A DNA stretch of 6,115 nt from an uncultured Olsenella sp. (GTDB taxonomy: Bacteria; Actinomycetota; Coriobacteriia; Coriobacteriales; Atopobiaceae). A program made the translations under genes and the position numbers. The stretch is from positions 1 through 6,115 of the forward strand of contig CAMXZR010000087.1 in assembly GCA_947253595.1 (NCBI GenBank), read 5' to 3'. Numbering within the stretch: position 1 is the stretch's first letter; each line of letters begins with the position of its first letter. The notes beneath the pieces were generated by a model. The model ran no database searches, had not been told where the DNA came from, and saw nothing but the letters and a program-made list of their open reading frames with translations. Positions 1-5,340 of this stretch are shown here, in pieces.

Positions 1-223
1 CGGGGCAGACGAAGGAGTCGCCCAGGTCAAGGAGGCGTGTTCCCGGGCCCGCGAGGGAGTCGGCCTCCTCGCGTGGAACGACCGCTGCGACCCGGTCACC
101 CTCCACGGAGAAGGCCAGGGGGACAGCCTCGTCCCCCTGGCCCGTATACACCCTGTCAGATGCGACGACCAGCTCTGCAGCCACTTCCACCCCCCGACTC
201 CGGCGCAATCGGGTGCCGGCCAT
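1..223 (-). CDS. N-terminus of a YtcJ-like metal-dependent amidohydrolase (partial, runs off left edge)
   Basis: My translation of the minus strand from 223 gives 74 residues open to the window edge. Residues 15-28 (AAELVVASDRVYTG) and 62-74 (TRLLDLGDSFVCP) match the usual start of amidohydrolase family 3 proteins: a small N-terminal beta-sandwich strand, then the segment just before the metal-binding HxH, which would lie beyond the edge. Family members hydrolyse amide or related C-N bonds in the cytoplasm; the substrate cannot be read from this part. The ATG at 223 is the only in-frame ATG before a TAG at 245-247, but it has no good ribosome site. GTG codons at 190 (GGAG six bases upstream) or 184 fit the family start better, so the true N-terminus is probably 11-13 residues shorter. 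It lies 86 bases after the ABC ATPase gene on the same strand with no clear terminator between, so co-transcription is plausible. The family is fairly sure; the start is not. Confidence 0.75.
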   Translation of the reverse strand, partial: MAGTRLRRSRGVEVAAELVVASDRVYTGQGDEAVPLAFSVEGDRVAAVVPREEADSLAGPGTRLLDLGDSFVCP

Positions 224-309
224 GGCCTGCGGCAGCGACGCGCACTATTCTCTTGCCACATTCTATAGCCCATGCGGGGGCGGAAGGTGCCCCGACCTGC
301 CAGAAGGAC

Positions 310-1110
310 CTACGCCGTGACGCCCGTGTCCTCCAGGTAGCGCGAGAGGAACTCGCGCGTGCGCCGATGCCTGGGATGCGTGAACATGTCGCGCGGGTCG
401 CCCTCCTCGGCGATGACGCCCTTGTCCATGAAGACCACCTTGTCCGAGACGTTCTTCGCGAAGTCCATCTCGTGCGTGACGACGGCCATGGTCATGCCCC
501 CGTTGGCCAGGTCGCGCATGATCTCGAGAACCTCGCCCACGATCTCGGGGTCGAGGGCGGAGGTGGGCTCGTCAAAGAGCATCAGCTCGGGCTCCATGCA
601 GAGCGCCCGGGCTATGGCAACACGTTGCTTCTGCCCACCCGAGAGCGTGCTCACTGGGGCACCCGCGAAGTCGGCCAGACCGACCTCCTCGAGGCGTGCC
701 ATGGCGGTGACCTCGGCCTCGGCCTTACTTGCCTTCTTGAGCAGGGTCGGAGCGAGCGTGCAGTTGCCCAGGACGTTCATGTTGTTGAAGAGGTTGAAGC
801 CCTGGAAGACCATGCCTATGTGCTCGCGCAGGCGATTGACGTCGACGTGCTCGGCGGCGAGGTCCTCGCCATGGAACCACACGTGGCCGGCGTCGGGGCT
901 CTCGAGCAGGTTGAGGCAACGGAGCAGCGTGGACTTTCCGGATCCCGAGGCCCCGATGATGGTAACGACCTCGCCGGGCATGATGTCCAGGCTGATGTCA
1001 CGCAGGACCTCGAGCTGGCCGAAGGACTTGCGCAGGCCCTCGACGCGCATGAGCGGCTCGCCCTTGGACGTGGCCTCGACGGCGGGTGTCGCGTCTCTCT
1101 TTGCTGCCAT
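310..1110 (-). CDS. Polar amino acid ABC transporter, ATP-binding protein (GlnQ/HisP type)
   Basis: This 266-residue cytoplasmic ATPase would power the importer encoded just upstream. All nucleotide-binding motifs are intact: Walker A GASGSGKS at 53-60, Q-loop Gln103 in MVFQGFNLF, signature LSGGQKQ at 156-162, Walker B LMLFDEP at 176-182 with catalytic Glu181, D-loop SALD at 184-187 and switch His213 in VTHEM. The MVFQ.FNLF stretch and C-terminal VFMDKGVIAEEGDP are typical of the polar amino acid (3.A.1.3) subfamily. Length is slightly above the usual ~240-250 because of about 20 extra N-terminal residues before MRVEGLRKSFG. An internal Met21 is a possible alternative start, but the ATG at 1110 has a good ribosome site five bases away. 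It follows the permease stop by only nine bases, so the two are surely co-translated from one mRNA. The function class is certain; the transported ligand is not determined by this subunit. Confidence 0.96.
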   Translation of the reverse strand: MAAKRDATPAVEATSKGEPLMRVEGLRKSFGQLEVLRDISLDIMPGEVVTIIGASGSGKSTLLRCLNLLESPDAGHVWFHGEDLAAEHVDVNRLREHIGMVFQGFNLFNNMNVLGNCTLAPTLLKKASKAEAEVTAMARLEEVGLADFAGAPVSTLSGGQKQRVAIARALCMEPELMLFDEPTSALDPEIVGEVLEIMRDLANGGMTMAVVTHEMDFAKNVSDKVVFMDKGVIAEEGDPRDMFTHPRHRRTREFLSRYLEDTGVTA

Positions 1111-1115
1111 CCGTG

Positions 1116-1121
1116 CCCCCT
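1116..1121 (-). promoter_or_regulatory. Ribosome binding site of the ATPase gene, overlapping the permease stop codon
   Basis: The minus-strand sequence AGGGGG sits five bases before the ATG at 1110. Its first two bases are the last two bases of the permease TAG stop (1122-1120). This arrangement supports the chosen ATPase start and suggests translational coupling between permease and ATPase. Confidence 0.7.
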
Positions 1122-2313
1122 ACTGCTTGTCGGCCGCCACGTGGGCGACGGTCGAGTCCGAGGTCTGCTGCAGGCGCGGAGCGTCGAGCCGACGCGAAAG
1201 CCGGTTGAGCAGGTAGGTCGCCAGCGCGGTCAGGACCAGATAGAAGGCGGCGGCGACCAGGTAGACCTCGAGGTTCTTGTAATAGATTCCCGCTATGGCG
1301 CGCGACTCGTACATGAGCTCGACGACACCGATGACCGAGAGTACCGACGAATCCTTGATGTTGATGACGAGCTCGTTGGACAGGCCGGGAATGGCGTACT
1401 TGATGCCCTGGGGGAAGACGACGCGCAGCATGGCCTGCCACTGCGAGAGCCCCAGCGAGCGCGCCGCCTCGGCCTGGCCCGGGTCGACCGACTCGATGCC
1501 GCCGCGCAGCACCTCCATCATGTAGGCGGTCGAGTTGAGCGAGACGGTCACCAAGCCGGCGACGAAGGTCGACCACACGGTGCGAATCTGCCCCGCATCC
1601 ATGCCCATACCAAGCAGGAGCGCGAAGCCGGCGTTGTAGATGATCAGGGCCTGGACCATCATGGGGGTGCCACGGACGACGGTCGAGTAGAGGCGCGCGA
1701 AGCCGGCTCCCACGACCTTGAGGAAGCGCACGAGGTCATTGTCGGCCTGATCGATGCGCATGATGCGCAGGGCGGCCATGAGAAGCGCCAGGAAGAAGGC
1801 GATGACCGTGCCGAAGGTGGCGAGCTCGACGGTGGTCAGGATGCCCGTACGGAAGAGCGTGCGCCCCTCATAGAGCATGTAGAGCGCGGCGTCCAGGCCA
1901 CCCGAGGGAATGGAGTCGGCAGCGATAGCGCCGGCTACCGCCGCCGCGAGACCGCAGACCATGCGGTCGACGAAGAGGACCAGGGTCAGCGCAACGACCA
2001 CGTATGAGCCGATGCGTTCGGCGGCGATCAGGGGACCGCGTGCAAAGGGCGAGCGATCTGCGTAATCCCTCCAGTGGGCAAGCTTGGTGACCAGCGCGAC
2101 CGCGGATACGGCGATCCAGGCAACCAGCAGGTAGTACATGGCGACCTCTACGGAATAGACCGGTGCGAGGAAGCTCATCGAGGACCGAGGCTGCATGGAG
2201 AGCCAGACGCCCACCAGGGCGATGGCGCTGATGCCCAGCAACACGTAGCGATGGTCCGAGCGCACGAAGCGCCCAAGTCGCGCGAGGCGGCCCTTGGGGC
2301 GTAAGTCATCCAT
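1120..2313 (-). CDS. Polar amino acid ABC transporter permease with extra N-terminal membrane region
   Basis: With the start at 2313 this is a 397-residue inner-membrane protein. The transport domain begins near residue 153 (LFRTGILTTVELATFGTV), followed by RGTPMMVQALIIYN at 214-227, SLNSTAYMMEVLRGGI at 258-273 and the EAA loop EAARSLGLSQWQ at 282-293 with VVFPQG after it, the docking site for the ATPase. This is the His/Glu/Gln-type permease (3.A.1.3), normally about 215-240 residues. The first ~150 residues are an extension with about three hydrophobic segments (roughly 23-40, 57-76 and 101-131) that does not look like the transport domain. The open frame extends upstream to 2478, but that part overlaps the binding-protein gene and reads as unstructured Pro/Arg-rich sequence. 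The Met at 2313 has GGAAGG ten bases upstream; Met at 2331 has no ribosome site. A single permease gene implies a homodimeric channel (inference). It lies between the binding protein and the ATPase in one operon. Confidence 0.93.
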   Translation of the reverse strand: MDDLRPKGRLARLGRFVRSDHRYVLLGISAIALVGVWLSMQPRSSMSFLAPVYSVEVAMYYLLVAWIAVSAVALVTKLAHWRDYADRSPFARGPLIAAERIGSYVVVALTLVLFVDRMVCGLAAAVAGAIAADSIPSGGLDAALYMLYEGRTLFRTGILTTVELATFGTVIAFFLALLMAALRIMRIDQADNDLVRFLKVVGAGFARLYSTVVRGTPMMVQALIIYNAGFALLLGMGMDAGQIRTVWSTFVAGLVTVSLNSTAYMMEVLRGGIESVDPGQAEAARSLGLSQWQAMLRVVFPQGIKYAIPGLSNELVINIKDSSVLSVIGVVELMYESRAIAGIYYKNLEVYLVAAAFYLVLTALATYLLNRLSRRLDAPRLQQTSDSTVAHVAADKQ

Positions 2314-2323
2314 CTGGACGTAA

Positions 2324-2329
2324 CCTTCC
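2324..2329 (-). promoter_or_regulatory. Ribosome binding site that fixes the permease start
   Basis: GGAAGG on the minus strand lies ten bases before the ATG at 2313. The alternative ATG at 2331 is preceded by CCCGTCC, which cannot pair with 16S rRNA, so 2313 is preferred over the longer frame. The spacing is at the long end of normal. Confidence 0.5.
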
Positions 2330-2437
2330 ATGGACGGGTTGAACAAGACGGGGCGGAGCGGGCAGGCATCCGCCAGAGACGCCACGACGCCCGCACCCAC
2401 CTTTGAAGGCAGGCACGGACGCCTTGGGGGAGGCCGC

Positions 2438-3379
2438 CTAGGCCGGCATCCGCTCGTTGCAGGCGGTCCACATCTCATCGCGCTCGGCCTTGCTGACGTC
2501 GGCGATGGCGTCGTTGATCTGCTTCAGAACGTCGTCCTGGCCCTTGGCTATGGCGGCGTTGTCGTTGTTCGAGGCGTAGTCGCCAGTAAAGCCCTGCCCG
2601 TCCGCCAGCTCGCAGACGACGAAGTTGGGGTAGGACTCGAGCAGCTTGGCCGCACTGGCACCGGAGTAGGTGATGGCCTCCACCTGGTCGTTGCTGAGCT
2701 GAGCGACGACGTCGGGCGCGAACTCGAGGCCCTCGACGTGGTTGACCTCGGGAATCTGGTCAATCGCCTCGTCGTAGAAGGTGCTCTTCTGTCCCCCGAT
2801 GGTCACGCCGGAGAGGTCTGCCAGGCTCTTCGCCCTCGCATACTTTGATTCCTTCTTGGTGATGACCGCAACGGTGTCCTCGAGGTAGGGGTCGGAGAAG
2901 TCCACGGACTCCTTGCGCTCGGGAGTGGCGGTCATGCCTGCGCAGATTATGTCGATCTGGCCCTTCTTGCATGCCTCGACCAGACCGTCGAAGCTCATCG
3001 CCACGGCCACCGGCCTGAGGTTCATGGCCTCCGCGATGACCTTGGCAAACTGCACGTCATAGCCGTCGGCATAGGTGCCATCGACGTTCTCGATGGGAAT
3101 GGTGTAGTCGCTGGAGGCGTCGGTCTGCCAGTTGTAGGGGGCGTAGTTTGCCTCCATGCCCACACGCATGGTGCCGTCGGAGGCGAAGCTGCGGGTGCTG
3201 GACGCAGTGCTGGAGGAAGGGCTGTCGGTGGTCCCCTCGGGGGCGGGCCCGCAGGCGGTGAGGAAGGTCATCCCGGCTGCGCTGACGCCGGCGAGCTTGA
3301 GGAAGTCACGACGCGAGACGTGCTGGTGCTTCTCGTCCAGAGCTGCGCTTGTGATGGGTATGCGAGAGCTGGTGGTCAT
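2438..3379 (-). CDS. Family 3 extracellular solute-binding lipoprotein of the ABC importer, Tat-exported
   Basis: This 313-residue protein captures the ligand outside the membrane. Residues 22-28 (SRRDFLK) form a twin-arginine motif, followed by a hydrophobic stretch and a lipobox LTAC at 40-43, so Cys43 is the expected lipidated first residue of the mature protein. Ser/Thr-rich residues 50-66 form a linker. The SBP_bac_3 domain runs from about 70 to the end: MRVGMEANYAPYNW (71-84), a YADGYDVQFAKVIAE block (103-117), and TATPERKESVDFSDPYLED (150-168). By family analogy Arg155 would bind the ligand alpha-carboxylate. This fits an amino acid ligand, but the specific one is not readable. The ATG at 3379 has AGAGGA (3391-3386) six bases upstream. 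It is the first gene of the importer operon; the next start is 124 bases after its stop, a much wider gap than the nine bases further on, which could favour higher output of the binding protein. Confidence 0.95.
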   Translation of the reverse strand: MTTSSRIPITSAALDEKHQHVSRRDFLKLAGVSAAGMTFLTACGPAPEGTTDSPSSSTASSTRSFASDGTMRVGMEANYAPYNWQTDASSDYTIPIENVDGTYADGYDVQFAKVIAEAMNLRPVAVAMSFDGLVEACKKGQIDIICAGMTATPERKESVDFSDPYLEDTVAVITKKESKYARAKSLADLSGVTIGGQKSTFYDEAIDQIPEVNHVEGLEFAPDVVAQLSNDQVEAITYSGASAAKLLESYPNFVVCELADGQGFTGDYASNNDNAAIAKGQDDVLKQINDAIADVSKAERDEMWTACNERMPA

Positions 3380-3398
3380 GATGGTTCCTCTTTCCTTC

Positions 3399-3409
3399 CA
3401 GACTGTCTG
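3399..3409 (-). promoter_or_regulatory. Short dyad just upstream of the binding-protein ribosome site
   Basis: The minus strand reads CAGAC-A-GTCTG, a perfect 5-1-5 inverted repeat ending eight bases before the AGAGGA ribosome site. Its position would suit an operator or a small leader hairpin, but dyads this short arise by chance and the regulator is unknown. Confidence 0.25.
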
Positions 3410-3435
3410 TTAAGACCCCTTCCGCGAGCGCAACC

Positions 3436-3456
3436 GGAGGGGACCCATTCCCCTCC
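3436..3456 (-). promoter_or_regulatory. Perfect 8-bp hairpin in the leader of the ABC operon
   Basis: The minus strand reads GGAGGGGA, five loop bases, then TCCCCTCC: a perfect GC-rich stem 57 bases upstream of the ATG at 3379. GGTTGC follows it directly and also occurs eight bases before it, so the hairpin is bracketed by a short direct repeat. No T-tract follows on either strand, so it is not an ordinary intrinsic terminator. It could be an mRNA stabiliser, a leader control element, or protein-binding DNA; function is inferred only from position. Confidence 0.4.
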
Positions 3457-3569
3457 CCCTTGCAACCTAATGCGAGAAAGTTACGTCGCTTTGCATAACA
3501 TACGCCCTACCGACGCATGATGCAGAAATTCATGGGAGAAGAAACAGCAAGGTAACGCACGTCACTCTC

Positions 3570-3590
3570 GCCCGACACACGCGTGCGGGC
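3570..3590. other. Imperfect GC-rich inverted repeat
   Basis: GCCCG and CGGGC flank the 8-base palindrome CACGCGTG, with three unpaired bases (ACA) on one side. No T-tract follows on either strand. It lies about 190 bases upstream of the binding-protein start. It may be a protein site or simply GC-rich sequence. Confidence 0.25.
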
Positions 3591-3645
3591 CCTACTGTGA
3601 AAAGCTGCGGCGGCTGACGCCCCTCTTGCCAGCCCGTGCCCCAGG

Positions 3646-3759
3646 AGTTGTGTGCGAGTTCCGCATACAACTCTTCGTAACAACAACGCGTCTACCTGCA
3701 CAAACTCAAATAGCTAAAAATTTTAATCAAACTTCGAATCGAAAAACAGCACACAACTT
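3646..3759. repeat. Copy A of a ~114-base intergenic repeat with a terminal 27-base palindrome
   Basis: On the plus strand it begins with AGTTGTGTGCG, five bases (AGTTC), then CGCATACAACT. The 11-base arms differ at one position, which would be a G-U pair in plus-strand RNA. After a variable 18-base piece comes TCTACCTGCACAAACT (3691-3706), identical to copy B at 5170-5185, and then an AT-rich tail that still aligns without gaps to about 3759. The left boundary is sharp: similarity disappears just outside the palindrome. It lies between the end of the nuclease-like gene and the leader of the ABC operon. Reading frames through it are not conserved with copy B, so it is not coding. It could be a REP/MITE-like dispersed element or a shared regulatory site. 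Confidence 0.75.
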
Positions 3760-3837
3760 TGGAGGCTGCCAAGCGGTCGGGCCGTCCCCGAGCACCGGTC
3801 CTCCACTCGGATGCCGCCCGGCGGTGCCCCTTCACCC

Positions 3838-3869
3838 GGGCACTGGCACCCGTTCGGGTGCCAGTGCCC
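3838..3869 (-). terminator. Perfect long hairpin at the end of the nuclease-like gene
   Basis: Arms GGGCACTGGCACCC and GGGTGCCAGTGCCC (14 bp, perfect) enclose a four-base loop on the plus strand (GTTC; GAAC on the minus strand). The first base of the minus-strand hairpin is the last base of the TAG stop at 3871-3869. Position and stability suggest a transcription terminator or mRNA 3' end protector. No T-tract follows on either strand, so if it terminates it would be of the U-less kind proposed for high-GC actinobacteria. Confidence 0.55.
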
Positions 3870-4912
3870 TAGTACACGAGCCGATCGGGAGAACGAAGGA
3901 AGACGAAGAGCCGCCTGCGGGCGGAGGCGAGCACCTCATCCTCGCCCGCCAGGCCCTCGCCCAGATGCCCCACAAGGCGCAGCATCTGCCGAGAGAAGCT
4001 CGCATAGCTTCCGAAGTGCAGGTTGGTGAAGGTGAGCACCGTGTAGCCCACCGCAGATAGCCCGTCCGCGCGGTCCTTGTCCACGCTCGGCTTCATGACG
4101 CCCCCGTGCCATTGGTCGCTGTCGTACTCCACGACGACCCGATCGCGCACGAAGAGGATGTCGGGGTATCGCCTCACGCCGCCAGCCAGCACCGCACGCT
4201 CGCCTTCAAATCGCAGCACGGGATTCATGGAGAAGGGGCCTAGCCCATAGCCCCCATCCCCCGCAGGCAGAGAGAACGCCATGGCAAGGTCGGTCTCGCG
4301 CGGGGAGGCGCTGCGTTCGTGCACCAGCTCGAGGTCCGCGAGCGCCCTCGCCGCATGCCGACGGCGGGTCGACCGCGCCAGGAAATCCCTCAGCCGATCC
4401 AGCGACGTGACCGGCGACAGGCCGCTCACAAACCCGTTCGTCGAGGGACGGTCCAGCGCGTAGCTCCCCACAAGCTCATACGCCAGCGCGATTCTCCTCA
4501 GACGCGACAGCTCGGAGGCTAGCAGGAGGAAGACCAGCTCGGGGCTCGGGAGGTAGATGCCGTCGGAGACCAGCCTGAACGCATCCGGCGGAAGGGTGCC
4601 CTCGAGCAGATGGTGCTTGACGTTCCTCAGGTTGCTTATCGAAGAGCGCTCGCCCACGAGCAGGTCGAGCCGGGCGGCTCCGGACGCGGGGTCGGCAAGC
4701 GCGGTCTCCAGCTCGGCGCAGCCGACGCGCGAGGAAACGGCGAGGGGAGAAAGGCTGATTCCGCAATCGGCAAGCTGCCGCTTCCGACAGGCATAGTCCT
4801 CGATGCGGTTCAGACGGGAGGAGGGAGGTGTAACGCCACGAATCCGCAGCAGCCTCCAGAGTCGCAGTGCCGTCCAGTGGCTAAGAAACAGTTTCACAGT
4901 AGATAATAACAT
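3869..4912 (-). CDS. Lone protein with C-terminal DUF559/Vsr-like PD-(D/E)XK nuclease fold
   Basis: This is a 347-residue soluble protein of unproven function. Residues 8-20 (LFLSHWTALRLWR) resemble the opening of coriobacterial AbiEi-like/DUF559 proteins, and 115-150 (VSDGIYLPSPELVFLLLASE onwards) recall their middle region. The C-terminal part carries the nuclease-like pattern: Glu206 in SPRETDLAMAFSLP, Asp251 in RRYPDILF, then VVVEYDSDQWH (259-269) with Glu262, Asp264, Asp266 and His269, Asp278/Asp280-Arg281, and GYTVLTFTN at 289-297. So the acidic residues expected in the fold are present, but activity is not shown. It stands alone: no toxin, methyltransferase or mobile-element gene is adjacent, and repeat copies flank both sides. 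The start is doubtful: GGGGAG touches the ATG at 4912 with no spacing, and GTG at 4897 (residue 6) lies just before the conserved part. It could be an orphan antitoxin-like regulator, a host-defence nuclease, or a housekeeping repair protein. Confidence 0.85.
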   Translation of the reverse strand: MLLSTVKLFLSHWTALRLWRLLRIRGVTPPSSRLNRIEDYACRKRQLADCGISLSPLAVSSRVGCAELETALADPASGAARLDLLVGERSSISNLRNVKHHLLEGTLPPDAFRLVSDGIYLPSPELVFLLLASELSRLRRIALAYELVGSYALDRPSTNGFVSGLSPVTSLDRLRDFLARSTRRRHAARALADLELVHERSASPRETDLAMAFSLPAGDGGYGLGPFSMNPVLRFEGERAVLAGGVRRYPDILFVRDRVVVEYDSDQWHGGVMKPSVDKDRADGLSAVGYTVLTFTNLHFGSYASFSRQMLRLVGHLGEGLAGEDEVLASARRRLFVFLRSPDRLVY

Positions 4913-5035
4913 CTCCCCATATCCACTCAGATTTCTGACATGTTATTGCCTTTTAACTCGCAAAATTTATCTTCAAAGAATTTTGATTGCAGGCAGCTTC
5001 GTGCAAGTAATGTGCCGTCTTGAGCCTGTTGATCC

Positions 5036-5085
5036 CGCCTCGCCTCGCCACGCCGCGCGTCGCCACACCCCGCCGCACCCCGCCA
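5036..5085. repeat. Degenerate CGCCN pentamer array (10 units)
   Basis: Read in steps of five on the plus strand, seven of ten units are CGCCN (CGCCT, CGCCT, CGCCA, CGCCG, CGCCA, CGCCG, CGCCA); the others are CGCGT and CACCC twice. The minus strand is correspondingly G-rich with runs such as GGCGGGGTGCGGCGGGG, which could form a two-layer G-quadruplex in the nuclease-like gene's leader if that leader is transcribed. It looks like a decayed simple-sequence repeat. Confidence 0.55.
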
Positions 5086-5124
5086 CGAAGGATTGCCTGG
5101 GGGCATGGGGCCGACCGTCTCCCA

Positions 5125-5238
5125 AGTTGTATGCGAAATCCGCATACAACTCAAAACACACACGACGCATCTACCTGCACAAACTTAAACAGCTGAAAGA
5201 ATAAATCAATTAATGAACCTAAAACCAGCAAATAATTT
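5125..5238. repeat. Copy B of the ~114-base intergenic repeat, perfect palindrome
   Basis: This copy has perfect 11-base arms, AGTTGTATGCG and CGCATACAACT, around AAATC (5125-5151). The following 18 bases differ from copy A, then TCTACCTGCACAAACT (5170-5185) is identical and the AT-rich tail aligns without gaps. The offset to copy A is exactly 1479 bases throughout. The orientation is the same. It lies 213 bases upstream of the nuclease-like gene and downstream of the tsaD terminator. The perfectly kept palindrome beside a diverged spacer suggests selection on the palindrome or more recent origin of this copy. Confidence 0.75.
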
Positions 5239-5257
5239 ATCTAACTGTCTCAGCTAA

Positions 5258-5340
5258 CGGCAGGCGAGAATGCCCGCCGACCGCCTCTTGAGGGCAATGT
5301 GCCGCCGTGCGCCACAATGCGCCAGGCGAGAAAGCCCTCC
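5258..5340. repeat. Pair of 21-base imperfect direct repeats downstream of tsaD
   Basis: 5258-5278 and 5320-5340 match at 18 of 21 positions and share the core AGGCGAGAA followed by GCCC. On the minus strand the copy at 5278-5259 can fold (GGCGGGC, six-base loop, GCCTGCC with one G-U pair), and the other copy overlaps the outer arm and tail of the tsaD terminator. This may be a remnant of terminator duplication. Confidence 0.4.

Larger units (their letters stand above)
3380..3868. other. Gene-free stretch between the ABC operon and the nuclease-like gene
   Basis: No open frame here looks like a protein. Reading toward the ABC operon it holds the hairpin just after the nuclease-like gene (3869-3838), a GC-rich piece, an AT-rich piece that is part of repeat copy A (3759-3646), another GC-rich piece with an imperfect hairpin (3590-3570), and the leader of the binding-protein gene with a perfect hairpin (3456-3436) and a short dyad (3409-3399). 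The operon promoter should be here. I see only weak hexamers, for example TATGTT at 3502-3497, and no convincing -35 box, so I do not call one. No riboswitch class was recognised. Confidence 0.6.

Noticed and set aside
37..2007. Very long plus-strand open frame (656 codons) opposite the ABC operon
   Set aside because: It runs antisense to the ATPase and permease genes, whose family motifs are unmistakable. Its composition (rich in His, Asp, Arg, Gly) is typical of the complement of high-GC codons, and no domain is visible.
2314..2478. N-terminal extension of the permease frame up to 2478
   Set aside because: It overlaps the end of the binding-protein gene, reads as Pro/Arg-rich sequence without similarity to permeases, and has no suitable ribosome site.
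3646..3672. Palindrome A as an intrinsic terminator
   Set aside because: No T-tract follows on either strand, and the palindrome is part of a longer repeat, so a simple terminator does not explain it.
3733..3743. TTCGA-A-TCGAA, resembling a tRNA T-loop or a small operator
   Set aside because: No acceptor stem or anticodon arm lies around it, and the aligned bases in repeat copy B are different.
3626..4060. Plus-strand frame of 144 codons across repeat copy A and the end of the nuclease-like gene
   Set aside because: It crosses the palindrome and the terminator-like hairpin and is antisense to a supported gene; the frame is not conserved in copy B.
4927..5163. Minus-strand frame of 78 codons just upstream of the nuclease-like gene, considered as a possible partner
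   Set aside because: It runs through the palindrome and the CGCCN array, has low-complexity composition and no recognisable domain; copy A does not preserve the frame.
4803..5204. Plus-strand frame of 133 codons ending in repeat copy B
   Set aside because: The corresponding frame in copy A meets a stop soon after the palindrome, and the 5' half is antisense to the nuclease-like gene.
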